DNA from: Pseudomonas asuensis
GTDB lineage: Bacteria; Pseudomonadota; Gammaproteobacteria; Pseudomonadales; Pseudomonadaceae
Length of the DNA: 64,000 bases
Direction of reading: 5' to 3'
NCBI RefSeq assembly: GCF_014646755.1
Contig: NZ_BMNW01000007.1
Coordinates: forward strand, 221,202-285,201
In this document: one piece after another, positions 53,298 to 63,900 of the stretch
How the letters are laid out: every line of letters begins with the position of its first letter
How positions within the stretch are numbered: the stretch's first letter is position 1
Notes under the pieces: model-generated
The model's input: only the letters and a program-made list of their open reading frames with translations
Database searches by the model: none
What the model was told of the DNA's origin: nothing
Translations under genes and position numbers: made by a program

Positions 53298-53510
53298 TCA
53301 TGCAGGTTTCTTGGCGCGACTTCTCTTGGGTTTAGGCATGGGTTGCGCCACGCTGGTTTCAATTCCGCCAGACAAGGGATCGCCGGGGGCGTCGTAGTCG
53401 ACCTCTCGCTGGGCTTGGAACCAATGCTCGAATCCTTGTCCGTCCGGACGACCCGCAGCTTCCCAGATCTCATAGGCGCGTTGACGTATGCGTTGTTCCA
53501 GATCATCCAT
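53298..53510 (-). CDS. DUF2934-family small protein
   Basis: The protein has 70 residues. The N-terminus IRQRAYEIWEAAGRPDGQGFEH is the defining DUF2934 helix pair, followed by an acidic linker and a basic proline-rich tail (PKPKRSRAKKPA). AGGAGGATGAGCG before the ATG is a strong ribosome site. DUF2934 proteins occur across proteobacteria, often near glycogen/trehalose genes, with no known function; pgm lies 1.4 kb away. Confidence 0.88.
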   Translation of the reverse strand: MDDLEQRIRQRAYEIWEAAGRPDGQGFEHWFQAQREVDYDAPGDPLSGGIETSVAQPMPKPKRSRAKKPA

Positions 53511-53848
53511 TCGCTCATCCTCCTATCGGATGGTGGCTCAGCAGTCTGGCACCGAGCCTTCAGACTTAGAGGCCGTATGCCTTGGGTATCTGCCTGCATA
53601 ATTGCATCAGGGCTATAAGAAGGGATGCCTAGTCTTGCTTATTGTTCCTCAAACTCTGTGCATGCCCGATGAAAAACTCTTTTCATTGAGAGACTTAACC
53701 CTTGTCACGCTGCGCCAGCTCCATGATCATTCGTGTCAACACATAGTCCACTTCGGCATATTCCTCTGGCTGCCTAGCCCCAGTGCTACGCCAGCATGGG
53801 CTGCCTTGGGATAGTTTTATGCCTATCATTTTAAAGTGCTAGCCGCAG
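53511..53848. other. Intergenic, no gene recognised
   Basis: A plus-strand frame (53602-53814) lacks a ribosome site and family, and is not called. Confidence 0.3.
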
Positions 53849-54037
53849 TCACTCTGCAGCTTTTAAGACGGCTTTGGCTATGTAGCGCTCAATGAGCGTG
53901 CAGGCCTGCTCGTTCAGCTCCAACAGATCAGGCAGAAACACTCGCAGCTCAGGATGCTGGCGGGATTCTTCCTCTAAAGTGCAATACGCCTCAATGATGG
54001 AAGCTTGGGTCCGCAAGGTTTGGCTAACCTTTTTCAT
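53849..54037 (-). CDS. Small hypothetical protein, 62 aa
   Basis: A helical, acidic product: MKKVSQTLRTQASIIEAYC, then RVFLPDLLELNEQACTLIER and a short alanine/lysine end. Composition is coding-like, but the ribosome site is weak. No membrane segment, no family. Confidence 0.45.
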   Translation of the reverse strand: MKKVSQTLRTQASIIEAYCTLEEESRQHPELRVFLPDLLELNEQACTLIERYIAKAVLKAAE

Positions 54038-54212
54038 AAGGGGATCTGCTTAGTTGATGTAGAAGCTTTGTCGGTCAAATTCGGCAAGACTTTGGACCTT
54101 TCATCGTCTGCTACGCAAAGCTTCCCGTAAGCTGCCGATGATGACTTATAGATTTCATAATTCCATGCTATCAACGGTGCCTATCTGCAGGGCTGCTTGG
54201 GGAGGCACGTTC

Positions 54213-54407
54213 ATGGCAGTATTCAAACGCTATCCGGTAGTGGGGCTAATCGTTTCGTTGATTGGTATTTCGACTACTTTGATCATGGTCAATGCGCCAA
54301 GTCATCTTCAGCATTTTTCAGCGTTGGTCTTGTCCGGGCTAATAGGGATAGTGGTAGGGGTAACGGCGCTGATAATGACGGCCCGCTACATCTATACCCA
54401 CCTCTAG
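54213..54407 (+). CDS. Small two-helix membrane protein, 64 aa
   Basis: ATG 54213 follows GGGGAGGCACGTTC, a strong ribosome site, which decides this start over the earlier in-frame ATG at 54138. The product has two membrane segments (VVGLIVSLIGISTTLIMV and LVLSGLIGIVVGVTALIM) joined by a short polar loop. No family recognised. Confidence 0.6.
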   Translation: MAVFKRYPVVGLIVSLIGISTTLIMVNAPSHLQHFSALVLSGLIGIVVGVTALIMTARYIYTHL

Positions 54408-54899
54408 CCGGGTGACTCTTGGAGCACTGCTTGTGCTGATTGGCGCAACCAGTTGATGTGCGCTTCCAACTCAATGTAACCCTAACCGCTATAGGTAGAG
54501 GGGATTCGTATGAGCCGTTATGAGCACATGCCTTTAAGTACGCAGAGTCCTGATCCTGTAGTGCCTGCGATGCAGGCATTGGCAATAATGTATTCGATTC
54601 CTTGAGCCCCGATATCCTCCGGACAACCCGCCAGGCGATGATGAAATAGATCATTCGTTGTAACGCAACAGGCTTACCGAGCGACCGGCTAATGCCGGGG
54701 TTCTTTGCAGGACTGTTTCCAAGGCTTTTTCCGAGTACCGCAGCACATAAGCGAAACGACAAGGGAACCGCAGCAGGTAGTGTTTGGGTCGAAGCGCAAA
54801 TGAATGACACCCGCCAGTGTCATACCGCTTTCGAATGCTTCTTGAATCGCCGCATGGTTTACTTGAGGCAGTAATTTCAACCCATCAAAGGAACGTCAG
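54408..54899. other. Intergenic region upstream of pgm
   Basis: Minus-strand frames at 54289-54810 and 54689-54880 overlap here. The latter begins with a helix-like run ([20 protein letters not shown]) but then loses coding character. Neither is supported. No hairpins stand out. Confidence 0.3.
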
Positions 54900-56564
54900 A
54901 TGAGCATCGACCTTAACGCAGGACGCCTGCCCGATGAGCATACCCTGGTTAACCTACCGCGCCTGGTGTCGCGCTACTACAGCGAGCGCCCCAATCCTGA
55001 TGATCCAGCGCAGCAGGTTTCATTCGGTACGTCCGGGCACCGTGGCTCATCGCTGAAGGTCAGCTTTAATGAATGGCATATCCTGGCAACCACCCAGGCC
55101 ATTTGTGACTACCGCAAAGAGCAGGGCGTAAATGGTCCGCTCTTTGTTGGCATGGATACCCATGCGCTGTCCGAGCCTGCCTTTGTTTCAGCGCTGGAAG
55201 TGCTGGCCGCCAACGGTGTTGAGACCCGCATCGATGCAGGCTGTGCTGAGACCCAGGGCGAGCCTGGTTATACGCCAACGCCCGCCATCTCCAATGCCAT
55301 TCTCGAATACAACAAAGGCCGCACTAGCGGACTGGCTGATGGTATTGTCATTACACCTTCGCACAATCCGCCTGCCGACGGCGGATTCAAGTACAACCCC
55401 ACCAATGGCGGTCCGGCCGATACCAACGTCACCAAGTGGATTCAGGAACGCGCGAATGCGCTGCTTAAGGCAGGGCTGAAAGGCGTAGAGCGCATGGACT
55501 ATGCCCGCGCCTTGAAGGCACCCACCACCCAGCGCTTCGACTTTATCGAAAGCTATGTGGGTGGCCTTGATCAGGTCATCGATATGGCGGCCATCAAGAA
55601 TTCAGGCCTCACGTTTGGCGTAGATCCTCTGGGCGGGGCAGGCGTACACTATTGGACGCGCATTGCCGAGCGTTTTGGTTTGCCGCTTGAGGTCCTGTCG
55701 ACCCGTATCGATCCTACCTTCCGCTTCATGCGCCTGGATTGGGACGGCAAGATCCGTATGGACTGCAGCTCGCCCTATGCAATGGCCGGGTTGATCGAAA
55801 ACAAGGACCGTTTCGATGTGTCCTTTGCCTGTGATACCGACCATGACCGCCACGGCATTGTGGCGCGCTCAACTGGGCTGCTCAATCCCAACCATTATCT
55901 GGCGGTAGCGATCGAATACCTCTTTACTCATCGTCCGGAGTGGAGCGCTCAGGCGGGTATCGGTAAAACACTGGTATCGTCTTCCATGATCGACCGTGTG
56001 GCTCAAGGTATTGATCGGAAGGTGATCGAAGTGCCGGTGGGCTTCAAGTGGTTCGTGGATGGCCTCATGGACGGAAGCCTTGGCTTTGGTGGTGAGGAGT
56101 CCGCAGGCGCATCGTTCCTGCGCAAGACTGGCGGTGCGTGGTCGACCGATAAGGACGGTATCATCCTGGGGCTGCTGGCGGCAGAAATCACGGCAATTAC
56201 CGGCAAGGATCCTGGCGAGCGCTACCAAGCACTGACCGAGCGTTTTGGCTCGCCGGTGTATCAGCGTATCGATGCCGCAGCTGATCGCGAGCAGAAAGCC
56301 AAACTCGGTAAGCTGTCTGCATCACAGGTAACTGCCAGTGAGCTGGCCGGCCAGCCGATTACACAAATCCTGACCGAGGCGCCCGGTAATGGTGCAGCGA
56401 TCGGCGGTCTCAAAGTTGTGACTGAAAACGGCTGGTTTGCAGCACGTCCTTCCGGTACTGAAGACGTCTACAAAATCTATGCTGAAAGCTTTGAGGGCGA
56501 AGCGCACCTCAAGCGCATTCAGGAAGAGGCCAAAGCACTGGTCGATAGCGTCTTGGCAGGTTGA
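54900..56564 (+). CDS. pgm: Phosphoglucomutase, alpha-D-glucose phosphate specific
   Basis: It interconverts glucose 1-phosphate and glucose 6-phosphate for glycogen, trehalose and exopolysaccharide metabolism. It has 554 residues, as in the Pgm (not AlgC) type. Motifs are [12 protein letters not shown], the phosphoserine loop ITPSHNPP (S154), the magnesium loop CDTDHDRHG, the sugar loop [11 protein letters not shown] and the phosphate-binding [13 protein letters not shown]. It is a single-gene unit with its own terminator. Confidence 0.96.
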   Translation: MSIDLNAGRLPDEHTLVNLPRLVSRYYSERPNPDDPAQQVSFGTSGHRGSSLKVSFNEWHILATTQAICDYRKEQGVNGPLFVGMDTHALSEPAFVSALEVLAANGVETRIDAGCAETQGEPGYTPTPAISNAILEYNKGRTSGLADGIVITPSHNPPADGGFKYNPTNGGPADTNVTKWIQERANALLKAGLKGVERMDYARALKAPTTQRFDFIESYVGGLDQVIDMAAIKNSGLTFGVDPLGGAGVHYWTRIAERFGLPLEVLSTRIDPTFRFMRLDWDGKIRMDCSSPYAMAGLIENKDRFDVSFACDTDHDRHGIVARSTGLLNPNHYLAVAIEYLFTHRPEWSAQAGIGKTLVSSSMIDRVAQGIDRKVIEVPVGFKWFVDGLMDGSLGFGGEESAGASFLRKTGGAWSTDKDGIILGLLAAEITAITGKDPGERYQALTERFGSPVYQRIDAAADREQKAKLGKLSASQVTASELAGQPITQILTEAPGNGAAIGGLKVVTENGWFAARPSGTEDVYKIYAESFEGEAHLKRIQEEAKALVDSVLAG

Positions 56565-56569
56565 TCAAA

Positions 56570-56605
56570 GGCTGCCTGGGTAAAAAATCCTAGGCAGCCT
56601 TCTTG
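56570..56605 (+). terminator. Terminator after pgm
   Basis: GGCTGCCT and AGGCAGCC pair, with inner GG/CC, around an A-rich loop, followed by TTCTT. It lies 6 nt past the stop. Confidence 0.75.
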
Positions 56606-56679
56606 CCTTATAGACCAGCAGGCGTCTGCAACAGAAGTCAGCCGCCTGCTCTCAAAGCGACCTGGATAGGCTGGATGAC

Positions 56680-57198
56680 CTAACGCTTCAGTTCGTTGAG
56701 CATCCCGTCCAGGCTGCGATGAAACGAGCTGCGCGCCCCGGCACTGATGAAACCTTGCTGGCGAGCCAGAGCTGCTGCGCTAGTTTCCACCTCTTTGATT
56801 TGTTGCTCATAATGCTGCTGTTTGGCCTTGGTAATCGAACCTTTTTGGGTATCGATAAGGCTACGTACAGCCTGTGCCTTGGCCCCGACGGCATCCTGTT
56901 CCTGGGTATTCGCTTCCAGCCCATCAGCCGTAGGGTAACCTTCGAGTCCTGTTCCTTTTATTAGCTGCCAGAGCGCTTCTTCAGGCGTATAGCGGCCATG
57001 CAGTGCAGGCACCTTCTGATCTGCGAAAGGGGTAAGGTCCACCGTGACAGGGCAGCCGGTACTATGAGCCAGCTGTTGTAATGCTTCATCCAAACGCTGA
57101 GACGGATAATTGAAATCAGTGGCCTCTCGCTGGCAGGCCGCCTGAGCAACTTGGCACGCCAAGCCAAGAATCATTAATCCAGACAGAAGAGTCTTCAT
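56680..57198 (-). CDS. Secreted STN-domain protein
   Basis: From ATG 57198 (AGGAAA site upstream) the product has 172 residues, with a signal peptide (about 1-20, CQVAQAACQ). An STN (secretin and TonB N-terminal) domain follows, with FNYPSQRLDEALQQLAHSTGCPVTVD and a LHGRYTPEEALWQLIKGTGLEG end. The C-terminal part (about 95-172) is helical and basic. STN domains normally begin FecA-type receptors or secretins; here the domain stands without a barrel. It is divergent from the two-component genes, 183 nt apart, so it may be their target or sensor partner. Confidence 0.82.
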   Translation of the reverse strand: MKTLLSGLMILGLACQVAQAACQREATDFNYPSQRLDEALQQLAHSTGCPVTVDLTPFADQKVPALHGRYTPEEALWQLIKGTGLEGYPTADGLEANTQEQDAVGAKAQAVRSLIDTQKGSITKAKQQHYEQQIKEVETSAAALARQQGFISAGARSSFHRSLDGMLNELKR

Positions 57199-57381
57199 GG
57201 TTTCCTGCGCAGCAGATAGAAAAGTGGAGTCTTGCCTATTTCCATACCTAAAGGCAAAGCCTGACGTCTTAACGCGAGGAGATTCTCCGATCTTCACGGT
57301 GTAGCTGATAGGCCGCAGGCGCTGCTAAAGGGTTCATGGCAAAATGATCATATAACCCGATGATCAGGACTCACGCCCTCC

Positions 57382-58845
57382 TTGCTTACTCTCTCCAGGC
57401 TCGCCTCGTTATTCACGCCCAAGCGATGGCTGGGCGGACTGTTCATCAAGTTTTTTGTCAGTCTGTTCGTGATCTCTGGCTCTTCTACAGTTGCAATCAT
57501 CGGCTTCGGTACCTGGAAAAGTCAGGTTGAGCTTAAAGAGGCACTAAGTGAAGATAAATTGCACGACCGTGTTGCGGTAGAGGGCAGGGTGGTGGCTGAG
57601 CTGCTGCAAGCCGCCGCTACGCCTGAACGCTGTCAGGCACTGCTTGAATTATTGATCCATCGTGTCTTTGGTTCTGGTGTATTAACAGGCAAGGCTGGTA
57701 ATAGTTTTAGCCAGTCTCTTGGGGAAGGGCGTCTTGCAGCGCTGTACCGCAATGAGCAGGGGCTGCAATGTCATTACCCCGCCAAACTGACGGAGCCGCT
57801 TCAAGCCAGAATGCAGACAGTTAGCCGCCAGGGTAACAGTACCAGGGTTGAAAGCGATGAGTCGCGTACGGCCAGTGATATCTGGTTTAGCACGGCGGTT
57901 GTTCAGCTACCACAAGAGGCGGATAGGCTTGTTCTGGGTATGGAAGGGTTTGATCCATGGAAAGCCTTCTGGGCGGATACGAGCCGTCAGTTTGGTTGGC
58001 TGTGGCCCTATATGCTGATCAGTAACTGTTGCACCGCACTGCTGCTGGCTTTCTTCCTGCTGAATAGGATTCGTCATGCCGAGCAGGTAGCCAATACCTG
58101 GGCCCAGGGCCAACTTGATATTCGTATCAATGATGAAGGGCATGATGAGTTTGGCCGACTGGCCCAGCGGTTCGATCATATGGCTGATGCGGTGGCAGGC
58201 GTGATTGAGGTCAAGCAGGCTATCGCTGCCCAGGATGAGCGCAATCGGTTGGCCCGTGAGCTGCACGATACCGCCAAGCAACGGTGTTTCGCCCTTGGGC
58301 TACAGCTTAGTCTGTTACGCCGTCTGTGCAGTACCTATCCCGAGCAGGCTAAGCTGGCCAACTCATCACTCAAGCTTGTTGAGCATCTTCAACGAGACAT
58401 GCGCGATGTCATCCATCGCCTCTCGGCGCCTACGGTGGCTGAGCTAGGTCTGGATAGCGCCTTGAAGCAGAATCTGGCAAACCTCCTTGAAGGCAGCACC
58501 ATTGAATGGTCTGTCGATATTCAAGAAGAGGTGATGTACCGGCTACAGGAAGAAGATGCGGTTGCAACTCAGCTGCTCCTGATTGCCAGCGAAGGGGCGG
58601 CCAATACACTTCGACACGCCAACGCCTCCCACCTGTGGATATCCCTTGCTCGTCAGGAGGAGCGGCTCGTTCTTAAAATCGAGGACGATGGTCAAGGCTT
58701 TCACCCGGGGCACACCACCTCGGGAATGGGCCTGGGCAATATGCGTCAAAGAGCCCATTGGCTTTTGGAAGGGCGTATTGATATCTGCAGCGAGCCCGGT
58801 GAGGGAACGACCGTCGAAATTTCCTTTAAACCCACAGAAGGGTAA
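57382..58845 (+). CDS. Membrane sensor histidine kinase, NarL/UhpB (HisKA_3) type
   Basis: The protein has 487 residues. It has a first membrane segment (about 20-43), a periplasmic sensor of about 160 residues with no recognised fold, a second membrane segment (about 207-228), HAMP (about 230-280), and a HisKA_3 dimerisation domain with H295 in ARELHDTAKQRCFALGLQL. The ATPase domain has an SEGAANTLRHANASH N-box, the G1 motif IEDDGQGF and GMGLGNMRQRA. It autophosphorylates and passes phosphate to the regulator 2 nt downstream. The upstream frame has no good ribosome site at 57382, so the exact start is open. Confidence 0.92.
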   Translation: MLTLSRLASLFTPKRWLGGLFIKFFVSLFVISGSSTVAIIGFGTWKSQVELKEALSEDKLHDRVAVEGRVVAELLQAAATPERCQALLELLIHRVFGSGVLTGKAGNSFSQSLGEGRLAALYRNEQGLQCHYPAKLTEPLQARMQTVSRQGNSTRVESDESRTASDIWFSTAVVQLPQEADRLVLGMEGFDPWKAFWADTSRQFGWLWPYMLISNCCTALLLAFFLLNRIRHAEQVANTWAQGQLDIRINDEGHDEFGRLAQRFDHMADAVAGVIEVKQAIAAQDERNRLARELHDTAKQRCFALGLQLSLLRRLCSTYPEQAKLANSSLKLVEHLQRDMRDVIHRLSAPTVAELGLDSALKQNLANLLEGSTIEWSVDIQEEVMYRLQEEDAVATQLLLIASEGAANTLRHANASHLWISLARQEERLVLKIEDDGQGFHPGHTTSGMGLGNMRQRAHWLLEGRIDICSEPGEGTTVEISFKPTEG

Positions 58846-58847
58846 CG

Positions 58848-59501
58848 ATGAAAACCACCGTGTTGCTGGTTGATGACCATGCCATTGTCAGACAGGGTAT
58901 CCGCAGCCTGCTCGACATTACTGGCGAGTTCGATGTGGTAGGTGAGGCGGGAGATGGGCAGACTGCGATTGAGCTTGCTCAGGCGTCTACACCTGCGCTT
59001 GTCTTGCTGGATTTGATGATGCCAGGGTTAAGTGGTGTGGAGACCATTAAGCGACTGCTGGAGGTGAGCCCGGGTAGCCAGATAGCTGTCTTGAGTTCTA
59101 CTGAAGAAGATGAGCTGGCCTTTGCTGCCATCGAGGCGGGTGCTCAGTCCTTTCTGGTCAAGACGATGTTGGGCGATGAGCTGATTGATATGATCCGCCG
59201 GATCGCACGAGGTGAGGTCATTATTCATCCCTTTATCGCCTCGAAGCTGCTCAAGGTGGTCAGAGGAATTCGCGAGCCCAGGGTTGATCCCTTCAAGGAA
59301 TTGACCGAGCGTGAACTTGAGGTGCTTCGCGAGCTTGCTTCAGGCGGAAGTAACGTGCGTATCGCGACTTCACTCAATATCAGTGAAAAAACAGTTAAGT
59401 CTCATATCAGCAGCGTGCTCTCCAAACTCGACCTGGCTGACCGTACAGAGGCCGTTGCCTTTGCCTGGAAGCAGGGGCTGATGACGCATCATAGGCCCTG
59501 A
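58848..59501 (+). CDS. NarL/FixJ-family response regulator
   Basis: The protein has 217 residues. The receiver has VDDHAIVRQGIRSLL, D55 in VLLDLMMPGLSGVE, and the lysine in SFLVKTMLGDEL. The LuxR-type helix-turn-helix (about 150-210) has LTERELEVLRELASGGSNVRI given by its parts LTERELEVLREL and NISEKTVKSHISSVLSKL. It pairs with the kinase 2 nt upstream. Targets are unknown; the divergent STN gene and the convergent RND genes are candidates. A GTAA-CG-ATG junction implies coupled translation. Confidence 0.93.
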   Translation: MKTTVLLVDDHAIVRQGIRSLLDITGEFDVVGEAGDGQTAIELAQASTPALVLLDLMMPGLSGVETIKRLLEVSPGSQIAVLSSTEEDELAFAAIEAGAQSFLVKTMLGDELIDMIRRIARGEVIIHPFIASKLLKVVRGIREPRVDPFKELTERELEVLRELASGGSNVRIATSLNISEKTVKSHISSVLSKLDLADRTEAVAFAWKQGLMTHHRP

Positions 59502-59517
59502 GCGCATAAAGCGGTAA

Positions 59518-59546
59518 AAGGCCCAGACCAGATCTGGCCGGGCCTT
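59518..59546. terminator. Bidirectional terminator between the response regulator and the efflux channel gene
   Basis: AAGGCCC (59518-59524) pairs with GGGCCTT (59540-59546); the loop contains a further CCAGATCTGG palindrome. GGTTT follows. It serves the convergent genes ending at 59501 and 59553. Confidence 0.65.
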
Positions 59547-59552
59547 GGTTTA

Positions 59553-60941
59553 TCAGATACCACCTAACACTCTGTACAACTCGATGCGGTTTTCCTCTGC
59601 GATTTGACGTGCATTGACCAGCGATTTCTGGGCGCTGTAGAGCGTACGTTGCGCATCGAGCGCATTCAGGAAGGTATCAATACCCCGTCTATAACGTGCA
59701 TCCGAGAGCTGGTAGCTTTCGCTGGCCGCTTCCAAAAGAGCTGTCTGGGCAGAAAGTCGCTCCTCCAGTGTGCCGCGCCTGGCCAGCGCGTCAGCCACTT
59801 CACGAAAAGCGGTCTGGATGCTTTGCTCATAGTCAGCGACGTAATAGTCCCGCTGGGCCTTGCTGTAGTTCAGGTTGGCTGTGTTGGCACCACCGGTAAA
59901 GATCGGGATGCCAACAGAGGGCATGAACGACCAGACCTTGTTGGCGCTTGAAAACAGCGATGACAGCCCGTTACTGCTCAAGCCTACAGAGGAAGTAAGG
60001 CTCAGCTGCGGAAAGAATGCTGCCCGAGCAGCCCCGATATTGGCATTGGCTGCCAACAGGTTGTGTTCGGCCTGAAGCACATCCGGGCGCCTGAGCAGAA
60101 CATCAGAAGACAATCCAGGCGAGACCTCTGCAAACAGGGGTTTATCTGCTTCCAAGGGTTGGGGTAGCACCGCATCGTCCAGGGTCTGCCCGACCAGCAG
60201 TTCCAGTGCATTGCGGTCCTGAGCGACAAGCGTCTGGTAGTTGGCAATGTCTGCGCGCGCCTGCTCATAGATTGTCTGGGCCTGCCGTAGATCAACACGG
60301 GAGGCAATGCCAGCCGAGAGTCTCCCCTGGATCAGGTTGACCGTGCGGCCGGCACTTTCCAGTGTTTCTTCCGAGATCCTGAGTTGGGCCCTGTCAGATG
60401 CAAGTGTCAGGTAGGCATTGGCTGTTTCCGCGATCAGACTGATATAGGTGGCGCGGGAAGCCTCCTCTGTAGCCAGCAAACTCTGCTGCGCTGATTCGGA
60501 CAGGCTCCGCACGCGTCCAAACAAATCCAGCTCATAGGCGCTAAGCCCAACGCTTGCCGAAACGCTTTTGCTATAGACGGTCTGTTTTTGGCCCAGTGTC
60601 TCAACCTGAGTGCGTGAACGTGAAGCATTGGCGCTGGCGTTTAAATGGGGCCAGAGTTCGGAGCGCTGCAAGCGATATTGCGCCCGAGCCGACTCGATAT
60701 TGGCCGCCGCTTTGCGCAAGTCCCGGTTATTGGCTAGCGCAAGTGTTATAACGGATCGTAGATCGGCATCCAGCACAAGCGCTTCCCAAGTGGTTGGCAC
60801 AAAGGCTTGCACAGAGGGCGTGTGGCCAGTTCCCTGCGGCCACGTTGAAGGAACCGGGGCGGCAGGGCGCTCATAAGTAGGAGCAAGAGTGCAGCCAAAC
60901 AGAGCCATCGGCATGAGCAGCGCTAAACATCTCAGGCGCAT
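59553..60941 (-). CDS. RND efflux outer-membrane channel lipoprotein, OprM/NodT type
   Basis: From ATG 60941 (AGGAGA site inside the end of the pump gene) the protein has 462 residues. It begins with a lipoprotein signal, LLMPMALFGCTLAPTYERP. The two-repeat TolC-like fold follows, with DLRSVITLALANNRDLRKAA, LFGRVRSLSESAQQSL, RPDVLQAEHNLLAANANIGAA and the C-terminal YRRGIDTFLNALDAQRTLYSAQ. The channel would complete a tripartite pump with the RND protein encoded just upstream. TGATG overlap of stop and start shows translational coupling. Confidence 0.93.
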   Translation of the reverse strand: MRLRCLALLMPMALFGCTLAPTYERPAAPVPSTWPQGTGHTPSVQAFVPTTWEALVLDADLRSVITLALANNRDLRKAAANIESARAQYRLQRSELWPHLNASANASRSRTQVETLGQKQTVYSKSVSASVGLSAYELDLFGRVRSLSESAQQSLLATEEASRATYISLIAETANAYLTLASDRAQLRISEETLESAGRTVNLIQGRLSAGIASRVDLRQAQTIYEQARADIANYQTLVAQDRNALELLVGQTLDDAVLPQPLEADKPLFAEVSPGLSSDVLLRRPDVLQAEHNLLAANANIGAARAAFFPQLSLTSSVGLSSNGLSSLFSSANKVWSFMPSVGIPIFTGGANTANLNYSKAQRDYYVADYEQSIQTAFREVADALARRGTLEERLSAQTALLEAASESYQLSDARYRRGIDTFLNALDAQRTLYSAQKSLVNARQIAEENRIELYRVLGGI

Positions 60942-63900
60942 CACGGTGTCTCCTGCGAAGTGGATGGGGTCTTGCTCTTCTGGAAGCGAATGACGAGGCC
61001 GCGGACGAGCACGAAAAACAGCGGTACGAAAAAGATCGCAAGCACCGTTGCGGTAAGCGTGCCGCCAATGATGCCGGTGCCGATGGAGATGCGGCTGTTG
61101 GCGCCTGCACCGGTAGCAACGGCCAGGGGCAGCACACCAGCCATAAAGGCCAGGGACGTCATGACAATCGGACGAAGTCTTAAGCGAGCACCCTCAAGCG
61201 CCGCATTCCAGATGGAGAGCCCACGCTTCTCAGCCGCTTCGGCAAACTCAACAATCAGAATGGCATTCTTGGCAGCCAAGCCAATGGTGGTAATAAGCGC
61301 AACCTGGAAAAACACATCGTTTTCCAGCCCTCGCAAGGTAGCTGCGAGGATAGTGCCGACGATACCCAGCGGAATGACCATGAGCACCGAGAAGGGAATC
61401 GACCAGCTGTTGTAGAGGGCTGCCAGGCAGAGGAAAACAATCAGGATGGACAGGGCATAAAGGCGAATGGCCTGCCCGCTGGATTCGCGCTCCTGGTAGG
61501 ACAGGTCACTCCAGGCGAAGGTCGTCCCCTGGGGCAACTGGTTGGCCAAATGCTCCATTGTGTCCATGGCTTCACCCGAGCTGACACCCGGGGCACCCTG
61601 ACCCTGAATCGCGTATGAGGCAAGGCCGTTGAAGCGTTCAAGGTTGTCCGGGCCGCGCTCCCAATGCGTAGTGGCAAAGGCCGAGAAAGGTGTCATCGCA
61701 TTGGACTGACCACGCACATACCAATGGTACAGATCATCCGGTTGGGAGCGGAACGGGGCGTCACCCTGCATGTATACCCGCTTGACGCGACCTCGGTCGA
61801 TAAAATCATTGATATAGGTGCTGCCCCAGGCCGCGCTCAACGTTGAGTTGATATCGCCCAACGCCAGCCCGCTGGAAACCGCCTTGGACTGATCGATGTC
61901 GATTTTGAGCTGTGGAGTTTCTTCCAGGCCGCTTGGGCGAACGGCTGCCAGGGACGGCTCTGTTGCGGCCAACCCTAACAGCTGATTACGAAAGCCCAGG
62001 AGCTGGGCACGGTCCGTTGTGGCTGATGCCTGTAATTGGAACGTGAAGCCAGCCGATTGCCCCAGCCCCTGTATGGCAGGTGGCGTCAAGGCATAAATCT
62101 GCGCATCGCGGGAACGGTAAAAGGTGGCCATGGCGCGGTTGGAAATACTATCGGCCCGATCTTTCTCATCGGTGCGCTCGCTCCAGTCCTTAAGGGCAAC
62201 AAACGCAAGGCCCGTATTCTGGCCGCTTCCGCCAAAGCCAAATCCGACAATGGTGAAAATTGCTTTGGTGTTGTCCTTTTCGGTTTCCAGATAGTGGCGT
62301 TCAATGGTCTTGCCAACTTCCAGGCTGCGCTTCTGAGAGGCGCCGACGGGGAGGGTAAACTGCACCATGTTCGAACCCTGATCCTCCGTAGGTAAAAAGC
62401 CGCTGGGTAAACGCAGATACAACACAACCAGCACAGCACCTAAGCACCCATAAATGAGCATGAACCGTACCGGGCGGTTGAGTACACCCGTCACCCCATG
62501 CTCATAACGGTCGAGGTTCTTGTTGAAGGTGCGGTTGAACCAGCCAAAGAAACCAGACTTCGCCTGATGCTCGGCCGGCTTGAGCAATGTTGCGCACAGG
62601 GCGGGTGTGAGGGTCAGTGCAATGAACACCGACAGCACCATGGACGCCACGATAGTGATAGAAAACTGCCGATAGATAACCCCTGTCGACCCGCCAAAGA
62701 AAGCCATGGGCAGAAAGACGGCAGACAGCACCATGGCAATCCCGATCAATGCACTGTTGATCTCCGTCATCGACTCCATGGTGGCGTCAAAGGCAGACAG
62801 CTTGCGCTCCGTCATCAGGCGCTCAACGTTTTCCACCACCACAATGGTGTCGTCTACCAGAAGACCAATGGACAGCACCACGCCAAACAGGGTCAGCGTA
62901 TTGATGGAATATCCTGCAATCCATAGCACGCCGAATGTGCCTAACAGCACCACCGGAACGGAAATCGCCGGGATAAGGGTCGCGCGCCAGCTCTGCAGGA
63001 AAATGAACATCACCACGACGACAAGGGCAATGGCCTCGAAGAGCGTCTTGATGACCTCATGAACTGAAAGCTTGATGAACTCCGTGCTGTCGAGCGGGAA
63101 CTCCAGGTGGTAGCCCTCAGGGAAGTTGCTGGACAGCTCCTGCGCCAGCGCTTTTACACCTTCGGCTGTGGAAAGCGCATTGCTTCCCGGCGCAAGCTTT
63201 ACCGCAAGCCCCGCGGCAGGATGGCCGTTCAATCGAGTGACAATGCCGTAACTCTCACTGCCCAGCTCCACCCGAGCTACATCGCCCAGGTGTACATGCG
63301 CGCCTGAGGAATCGCTCTTTAGGATGATGTCCCGGAACTGCTGGGGCGTACGCAGTCGCGATTGTGCGGTGACGGTGGCGTTAAGTTCCTGATCCGGTGG
63401 AGAAGGCAATCCGCCAATCTGCCCAGCGGAGACCTGAGTGTTCTGGGCCTGTACGGCCGCCGTGACGTCAGAGGGCATCAATCCATAGGTAGCCAGCTTT
63501 GAGGGATCTAACCATATGCGCATGGCATATTCAGAGCCAAAAATCTGTACATCGCCTACGCCAGCAACCCGTGAGATAGGGTCCTGCAGGTTGCTGGCCA
63601 TATAGTCGGAAATATCAGTAGAGGATGAACGATCCGTGTCGTCATACAGGGCCATGATCAGCAGGAAATCATTTTGCGCCTTGGTCACCGAGACGCCTTG
63701 CCGCTGCACCTCGGAGGGAAGACGCGTAAGCGCCTGCTGGACCTTGTTCTGGACCTGGATCTGAGCGTTATCAGGGTCAACCCCCTGGTTGAAGGTCACA
63801 GTAATGCTGGTTCGCCCTGTGGAGCTGCTGCTGGATGAAAATGACTGAAGGCCATCCAGCCCCTTGAGCTGCTGCTCAAGGATTTGCGTAACGCTATTCT

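Noticed and set aside
54689-54880. 63-codon minus-strand frame before pgm
   Set aside because: Begins plausibly but becomes cysteine-rich without structure and has no good ribosome site.
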